Shown piece by piece: positions 59,368 to 64,000 of a DNA stretch of 64,000 nucleotides. The first letter of the stretch is position 1, and each line of letters starts with the position of its first letter. The notes under the pieces are model-generated. The model was not told where the DNA came from. It saw only the letters and a program-made list of their open reading frames with translations, and searched no databases. The stretch lies in assembly GCA_947647735.1 (NCBI GenBank), contig CANSLJ010000001.1, forward strand, positions 62,001-126,000, written 5' to 3'. A program made the position numbers and the translations under genes. The stretch comes from an uncultured bacterium (GTDB taxonomy: Bacteria; Bacillota; Clostridia; Lachnospirales; Lachnospiraceae).

Positions 59368-60711
59368 ATGAAAAGCAGAGTATTTCATTGTGTGCAATAC
59401 GAATTTAGTCCTAAAGATGGAACCGATTTTCAATTTAATGAAAGTAATATTATAAATTGTTTGGCTCATAAATCAATCAAGAAATATGCATATGTTAGGC
59501 ATGATAAAGATGTATATTCAAAAGATGATAAAGAGTTGTACGGTCGCAAAATAGGCGATCCCAAAAATGATCATTGGCATGTGATTTTAAAGACAGATGT
59601 GGCTATTGATGTGGAAGTTATAGCAAAATGGTTAGGTGTGCCACCTCAACAAATAGAGATTCCAAAAGGTAAAGGGGCATTTTTAGACAATGTTCAGTAT
59701 CTTACACATGAAGATGATAAACAGCAAAAAATGGGTAAATTTTTGTACCCAGATGAAGAAATACATAGCAATTTTGACTTTAGAGCCGAATTAACCAAAA
59801 GGGACGAAAACAAGCTAAAGTATGGTCGAGATTTAGACCACGAACAACAAATACTATATGATGTAATGTACGGCGGTAAAACAATCAGACAAGTGATTGA
59901 TGAGGATAAAATCTTTTACATGAACAGCTATAAAAAGGTTGATAGTGCAAGGCTAAAATATATACAACAATGTAATCCTCCAACAATGAGAATCAATTAT
60001 TACATCGAGGGCAAAGGTGGTGTTGGCAAAGGTCTGGCAAGCAGGGCAATCGCTCGCTCTCTTTATCCAGACTTAGAAAAGGATGATGATATTTTCTTTT
60101 GCATTGGTGACGGCAAAGCAACATTCGAGGGTTATGACGGCCAGCCTGTCATTATATGGAATGACTGCCGATCATTTGAATTGTTCAGTCTTTTAGGCAG
60201 CAGAGGGAATATATTTAATGTATTCGACATTCATCCGCAAGCGATTAGACAGAATGTAAAATACAGTTCAATCAATTTAATCAATACAGTTAATATCGTT
60301 AATTCGGTGCAATCATATCAAGAATTTTTAAACGGTTTAGCAGGTGAATATAATGACTATAAGGCAGAGGACAAAAGCCAATCATATAGACGATTTCCAA
60401 TCATTACTCTTTTAAGGCAGGACGATATTTCAGTTCTGTTAAATAAAGGGGTATTTGAGGATAGTATAGAAGACTTTACGGAATATATTCAGTACTCACA
60501 ACTTGTCGGAAATTTTCAAAAAATAGCACAAGCCTGCGGAAATAATTTTCCCATACAAAGAAAAATTGAAACTCAATTTATGCAACCAGTCGTTGAAAAG
60601 CATAATGAGTTGTTAGCAAAGAATAATCAAACATATACTGATGAGGAATTATTAGAAATGTTTAAGGATTACGGAAAAACAGTACCTATTGATCCCACAC
60701 TTCCCTTTTAA
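59368..60711 (+). CDS. rep: Rolling-circle Rep with HUH endonuclease and SF3-type helicase domains
   Basis: A 447-residue replication initiator. N-terminal HUH endonuclease: FHCVQYEF, the His-x-His motif DHWHVILK (His69, His71) and the catalytic-tyrosine candidate in NVQYLTHE (Tyr111). C-terminal helicase: Walker A IEGKGGVGKG (215-222), Walker B region GYDGQPVIIWNDC, LLGSRG and a motif-C-like INTVNIVNS. This two-domain form is that of CRESS-DNA viruses and the related bacterial pCRESS-type replicons, not of ordinary small RCR plasmid Reps. The start at 59368 has AGAGG upstream; an ATG at 59347 has none. Strong terminator downstream. Confidence 0.82.
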   Translation: MKSRVFHCVQYEFSPKDGTDFQFNESNIINCLAHKSIKKYAYVRHDKDVYSKDDKELYGRKIGDPKNDHWHVILKTDVAIDVEVIAKWLGVPPQQIEIPKGKGAFLDNVQYLTHEDDKQQKMGKFLYPDEEIHSNFDFRAELTKRDENKLKYGRDLDHEQQILYDVMYGGKTIRQVIDEDKIFYMNSYKKVDSARLKYIQQCNPPTMRINYYIEGKGGVGKGLASRAIARSLYPDLEKDDDIFFCIGDGKATFEGYDGQPVIIWNDCRSFELFSLLGSRGNIFNVFDIHPQAIRQNVKYSSINLINTVNIVNSVQSYQEFLNGLAGEYNDYKAEDKSQSYRRFPIITLLRQDDISVLLNKGVFEDSIEDFTEYIQYSQLVGNFQKIAQACGNNFPIQRKIETQFMQPVVEKHNELLAKNNQTYTDEELLEMFKDYGKTVPIDPTLPF

Positions 60712-60744
60712 AAATAAAGTGTTGCGTCCGCAACACTTTATTTT
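60711..60744 (+). terminator. Terminator of rep
   Basis: Fifteen-base perfect arms AAAATAAAGTGTTGC/GCAACACTTTATTTT with loop GTCC, starting at the rep stop codon and ending in T's. Confidence 0.9.
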
Positions 60745-60773
60745 TCTTAAGCTCCATGCAATGGCCCTCGGAG

Positions 60774-60807
60774 AGCCCGTCTCTCGTATGCGAGAGTATA
60801 ACGGGCT
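60774..60807. other. Candidate oriT: nested palindrome before the relaxase gene
   Basis: AGCCCGT (60774-60780) pairs with ACGGGCT (60801-60807); inside, CTCTCG pairs with CGAGAG around TATG. Nested inverted repeats just upstream of a MobV gene are typical of its origin of transfer. Nick position not identified. Confidence 0.5.
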
Positions 60808-60865
60808 ACACTCTCGAACAGCCAAATATCTCATATTTTGAATAGATATGAAAGGGGGAATATAT

Positions 60866-61861
60866 ATGCACTTGAGCAAGATTGCAAATGGGGCAGAGTC
60901 TCAGATACTGCAACATGACAGTAGAAGCATGTCTCATCATTCAAACACAAATATAGATACAAGCAAGTCTCATCTGAACTACAACTTAACAGAACCAGAC
61001 GGCAGGACTTCACTGCAGCGATTTAAGGATAGGCTTAGTGAGTGTTCATACCGCAAGCAAAAGAATAATGTCCGTATGGAAAGCATAATCATCACGGCAC
61101 CTAAAAACATAAGGCCTGCAGATATGGAGCAGTTCTTCAGAACTGCACACAAGGAGTTGCAGGAGCTTACTGGAGGCAAGGAAAATGAAGTTGGGGCATG
61201 GGTTCACATGGACGAGCATTTTGGGCATTTACACTACACTTTTGTGCCTGCCGTGGAAGTCAACGGTACACTCAAACTGTCCGCCAAAACCCTGATGAAC
61301 CGTGACAAGTTGAAAATCCTGCACCCTACTATGCAAGCTGCCATTGACAAGGCATTCGGACACCATGAATATATTGTTGTTGCTGACGATCCAAGAGACC
61401 GCCAACAAAGCAGTGACACTATTGCTGTTTACAAAGCAAAACAAGAAAAAATCAATCAACTTAACAGTGCTGTTAAATTAGCAAATGAACAACAAGAAGA
61501 TGCTTTTACAAGTATCATGCTAACATTTGAACAGCAGGCAAAAGTAAATAAGGATATTAAGACCGCAAAAGAAAAACTCAATGCCTTAAATGATAGGGCT
61601 GAGAAGACTGATATTTGGCTCCAAACTCTTAATAATAGCATAATTCAAAAGGGGGTTGAATTGGAGGAAATAGAAGGCAAAATAGAGCGATTAGAGCAAT
61701 ACTTGAAAGACAATCAATATATGTCTGAATGTATTGATTTAAGACATTACATTGAGGAAAATATTGACCCTGAATGGTTAGACGGTGTTTGGAATGATTT
61801 GTATGGAGAACCTGAAAATGTGCAACAATATTCCGATTGGGAAGATGAACTCGGATTGTAA
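60866..61861 (+). CDS. mob: MobV-family relaxase (Pre/Mob)
   Basis: A 331-residue DNA relaxase. N-terminal motif I shows HDSR (17-20) and NTNIDTSKSHLNYNL (27-41). Motif III is HMDEHFGHLHY (His114, Asp116-Glu117, His121, His123), the MobV metal-binding signature. A long coiled-coil C-terminal half (about 190-300) follows. The start at 60866 has AAGGGGG in front. It would nick the adjacent palindrome for transfer using a helper conjugation system. Normal MobV proteins are longer (about 400-500), so the tail is short. Confidence 0.88.
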   Translation: MHLSKIANGAESQILQHDSRSMSHHSNTNIDTSKSHLNYNLTEPDGRTSLQRFKDRLSECSYRKQKNNVRMESIIITAPKNIRPADMEQFFRTAHKELQELTGGKENEVGAWVHMDEHFGHLHYTFVPAVEVNGTLKLSAKTLMNRDKLKILHPTMQAAIDKAFGHHEYIVVADDPRDRQQSSDTIAVYKAKQEKINQLNSAVKLANEQQEDAFTSIMLTFEQQAKVNKDIKTAKEKLNALNDRAEKTDIWLQTLNNSIIQKGVELEEIEGKIERLEQYLKDNQYMSECIDLRHYIEENIDPEWLDGVWNDLYGEPENVQQYSDWEDELGL

Positions 61862-61893
61862 AATTGTATAACTTCTTTCAAAACAGTAGAACT

Positions 61894-61939
61894 GTCAAGG
61901 GCGGCGAGCTTACGCTCGCCGTTCATCTTGACCCTTGAC
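61894..61939. terminator. Nested hairpin between relaxase and recombinase genes
   Basis: Outer arms GTCAAGGG/CCCTTGAC, inner arms GGCGAGC/GCTCGCC (61903-61920). It separates convergent genes and is a likely terminator, without a clear T tract. Confidence 0.5.
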
Positions 61940-62019
61940 TGTTCGGGGCTTGACGGCTACAAAAAAATGGAAAAAGGGGATTGATAATGCACTTCTATCA
62001 ATTCCCCTTAATTATGCCT

Positions 62020-63507
62020 TTAATTCATTTCAATTTGAATCGAACCATCTTCATTTAGCAAAATTCTTTTAACTAATATTCGCAATAGGGATTGCTTTTG
62101 TTCCGTTGATAGCTCATTATATTGAACCTCTCCATCGAATTTAACGGAGCTGTGCAACACTCTGTTTTCAATCTTGTCGGTATCGAAAACACCATTTGCC
62201 CATTCCAACTGAAGTTTAGTTAATTCCTCTTGTTTTAAGCGAATTTTATCAAGTGTAGCATCCCTTAGCAATTCATCTTTGAGTGAAAAATCTAGCAATA
62301 AATCAATCTCTTTTTTGATGGTATTTATTTGTTGTCTAATGGTTTCTTTAGCTTGTTCTTCCGCTTGTACCTTTGAATAAAAAGTATCGAAATAGTGTTG
62401 CATTTCAACCGCAACTAACTCTTGTATATTAGCAAGTTTAACTCCCTTAAATGAAGCATTACAATAACCTCTATATTCACTTCTGCCGATACAACTAAGA
62501 GATCCATATTTACCTTTCATTTTGACGGTATGCCCACATTTGGCACACTTGATTAAACCAGACAATTCAAGCATTTTATTAGTTGGCTTATTGCTTGTAG
62601 CATAGGATTTGTTTTGGCTCAATCGTTCCTGCACAACTATAAAGGTTCTTGAGTCAACAACACCTTTCCAACTCGCTAAATAGGCAACCCATAATGATGT
62701 ATCATTAAATACTTTTTTTTTATTGCTTTGGTCTGTTTTGTTAACTATCTGCAATGCCCGTGAACCGTCAAATTCTGATTCATCATTAACGAATTGAACT
62801 TTCTGTAGCTTGTAATAATCATATAGTTTTTTATCCGCTTTTACATACAGTGGATTTGATAATATGTTCTTTATTTGAGTTGCAGACATTTTAACTGAAT
62901 AATAATCAAGGGCATATTTAACCAATTGATGTAGTGAAGTATTAGTATCTTCTGAATATTTTGAATACAATTCAATTACAAGATTTATGTTTTCATTAGG
63001 CTGTAATGAACTTAAATTGTTTATCTTGCATCTGGTAAAGCCAAAAGGTTCTTTACCACCCAACCAACGGCCATCAGTCTTTGCACGATAGTAATAACTG
63101 TCTTTAACTCGCTGGGCAATGCTTTGGCGCTCCATGTGCGCGAAACTGGCTAAAATATTAAGTAAAAATTCACCTGTTTCTGATGATGTGTCAAATTTTT
63201 CCAAAGCAGATTCAAAACTACATTTGTGCTTTTTCATAAAGTCATAGACATTGTAAAAATCTACGATATTACGAGAAAGCCTGTCTAATTTGTAAACTAT
63301 CACTTTGTCAATAATACCATACTCAATATCGTCCAACATTCTCTTAAAATCTGGTCGTTCTGTGTTCTTGCCACTGAAACCTTGATCGCTGTAAATCTCT
63401 GTTACATCATTAGTACGAATCAATCTTTTGCATTCGTCAATTTGTGTGTCGATTGAAACACTGTCTTGTTTGTCAACTGATTGCCTTGCATATATTGCTA
63501 CTCTCAT
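62020..63507 (-). CDS. Large serine recombinase (element integrase)
   Basis: A 495-residue serine recombinase. The catalytic serine is Ser10 in AIYARQSVDKQDSVSIDTQ; ELKRL-type block is YKLDRLSRNIVDF, and the resolvase domain spans 1-140. Then come the recombinase domain, a zinc ribbon CAKCGHTVKMKG and CIGRSEYRGYC, and a coiled-coil C-terminal region. The start at 63507 follows AGGAGG. The gene lies at the right end, with its start codon 57 bases from the junction, as expected for an integrase beside its att site. Confidence 0.93.
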   Translation of the reverse strand: MRVAIYARQSVDKQDSVSIDTQIDECKRLIRTNDVTEIYSDQGFSGKNTERPDFKRMLDDIEYGIIDKVIVYKLDRLSRNIVDFYNVYDFMKKHKCSFESALEKFDTSSETGEFLLNILASFAHMERQSIAQRVKDSYYYRAKTDGRWLGGKEPFGFTRCKINNLSSLQPNENINLVIELYSKYSEDTNTSLHQLVKYALDYYSVKMSATQIKNILSNPLYVKADKKLYDYYKLQKVQFVNDESEFDGSRALQIVNKTDQSNKKKVFNDTSLWVAYLASWKGVVDSRTFIVVQERLSQNKSYATSNKPTNKMLELSGLIKCAKCGHTVKMKGKYGSLSCIGRSEYRGYCNASFKGVKLANIQELVAVEMQHYFDTFYSKVQAEEQAKETIRQQINTIKKEIDLLLDFSLKDELLRDATLDKIRLKQEELTKLQLEWANGVFDTDKIENRVLHSSVKFDGEVQYNELSTEQKQSLLRILVKRILLNEDGSIQIEMN

Positions 63508-63538
63508 ATACAATACCTCCTATGTGAGTATTGTATCA

Positions 63539-64000
63539 TTAGTTGACCTTTTTGTATATAGGGTAACCGATCATCACAATGTTGTACTCATCCATATTCT
63601 CCACATGGTCGGCAAGCTCCGGACGAGCCTGTGCATTCTGGTCACGCTGCGCTTCCTCAAGCACCGTGTTGTAATCATTCGAGTACGGTTCCACACAGGT
63701 GATCTCAAACAGATCCGCTCCTGTCTGTGCCTGTATTTCCTCTGCGACACCCCTTGTATTGCCTCCCCATGAAAAGTATGCGATTAAAACCCTGCCGCCG
63801 CCTTCGGTCCTCTTATCTGACTGCCCCGACTGTACCGTCCCATGTTCCCCGGCAACGGCCCCACGCACCAGGCGCAACCCTAAATTGAAGCTGGCTGCAT
63901 CCGCCTCTAATGTGGCCCGATAAGCAGAGCGCATGTTCTTCGCAAAATCATTCCAGCCACCGCCCCGGTATACCTTCCGGTTTCCGCTTTTGGCCCCAGT
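63539..64000 (-). pseudogene. Formylglycine-enzyme/flavodoxin fusion gene, 3' part displaced by element
   Basis: Partial at the window edge. The first visible part, VYRGGGWNDFAKNMRSAYRA to LGLRLVRG, is the C-terminal end of a SUMF1/formylglycine-generating-enzyme-type domain. A Ser/Gly/Gln linker follows, then GGRVLIAYFSWGGNTRGVAE, the FMN-binding start of a flavodoxin, up to VMIGYP. There the element begins, and the frame adds IYKKVN before a stop. The missing half is at 58378-58625. Before insertion the protein would have been a FGE-like/flavodoxin fusion. A truncated product may still be made. Confidence 0.85.
63561..63568. other. Right attachment junction of the integrative element
   Basis: GGGTAACC at the boundary with flavodoxin sequence. 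It shares GG-x-TA-x-CC with 58622-58629. Joining left flank and right flank at TA gives an intact reading frame. Confidence 0.7.

Larger units (their letters stand above)
58625..63564. mobile_element. 4.94-kb integrative mobilizable element
   Basis: An AT-rich block clearly different in composition from the flanks. It encodes a small DUF protein, a rolling-circle Rep with helicase domain, a MobV relaxase and a serine recombinase, and carries iterons and a candidate oriT. It is inserted in a formylglycine-enzyme/flavodoxin fusion gene. The ends read CCTAAATTTAAAAA (left, inside) and TTTTTGTATATAGG (right, inside), which when joined would form an imperfect palindrome, as expected for a serine-recombinase attP. 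It lacks conjugation genes, so transfer would need a helper. Confidence 0.88.

Noticed and set aside
1-64000. tRNA, rRNA or CRISPR array
   Set aside because: No tRNA-like cloverleaf with TTCGA-type T arm, no rRNA signature and no regularly spaced repeat-spacer pattern was found. The TTCGA hits at 50-57 kb are regulatory boxes in AT-rich gaps.

Overview
The window looks like the chromosome of an anaerobic, mid-GC Firmicute, most likely a gut Lachnospiraceae-type Clostridium. Genes have strong AGGAGG-type ribosome sites and many TTGACA/TATAAT promoters with 17-base spacers. The gene set is typical of such anaerobes: rubredoxin/rubrerythrin, an FNT channel, PTS sugar uptake, an ECF biotin transporter, IscS/IscU with an Rrf2 regulator, DUF1848, and Rpn/PD-(D/E)XK proteins. 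No rRNA, tRNA or CRISPR array was seen. Species assignment is inference.

Layout. 1-4.8 kb (minus): HscC-like Hsp70 (cut by the window edge), BioY, a CobA-HemD fusion and HemC. 5.3-8.5 kb: an Rpn-type nuclease gene, a PfkB-kinase copy that has lost its stop codon, and a coiled-coil protein. 8.6-10.4 kb: BlaI/BlaR1-type pair. 10.7-13.2 kb: divergent GH4 glycosidase and BadF-type sugar kinase. 13.4-18.6 kb: a hexitol operon (PfkB kinase, SorE-like dehydrogenase, DeoR regulator, mannitol-type PTS IICBA). 18.6-24 kb: TrpB2, ApbE, an ECF sigma/anti-sigma pair, CysK. 24.3-28.3 kb: IscR-like Rrf2 regulator, MnmA, a DxDGxGxC-repeat secreted protein, IscU, IscS; cysK and iscS share an operator. 28.5-36 kb: YxeA, a DUF3298 lipoprotein, HD hydrolase, FNT channel, a second Rpn protein, VOC protein, a small AT-rich patch of orphan genes and gene remnants, and a HAD phosphatase. 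36.2-45 kb: ParA with a lysine/alanine-rich partner, a candidate small RNA, MetNI, a carbamate kinase-like protein, a PerR operon encoding a rubredoxin/glutamate-synthase/rubrerythrin fusion, LspA-like, a lipoprotein and an XRE regulator. 45-46 kb: DUF1848.

46-57.3 kb is the most unusual chromosomal part: Acr3-type arsenite exporter, a glutamine amidotransferase, then a long minus-strand cluster. The cluster holds a thioredoxin-like protein, dihydrolipoamide dehydrogenase, stand-alone HdrA N-terminal domain, two-cluster ferredoxin, a DGC domain fused to a lipoyl (GcvH-like) domain, two more DGC proteins, lipoate ligase, membrane thioredoxin, CcdA, a CxC-type ArsR repressor, a DUF318 permease, a Cys-Cys peptide, a C_GCAxxG_C_C protein and a HesB-like protein. 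Shared TTTCGAT boxes at its promoters suggest one thiol/metalloid-responsive regulon built around a lipoylated redox carrier.

57.3-64 kb: a nitroreductase, flavodoxin remnants, and a 4.94-kb AT-rich integrative mobilizable element. The element carries a CRESS-like Rep, a MobV relaxase, a serine recombinase, iterons and a candidate oriT. It has split a formylglycine-enzyme/flavodoxin fusion gene; both junctions can be read and the original coding frame can be reconstructed.
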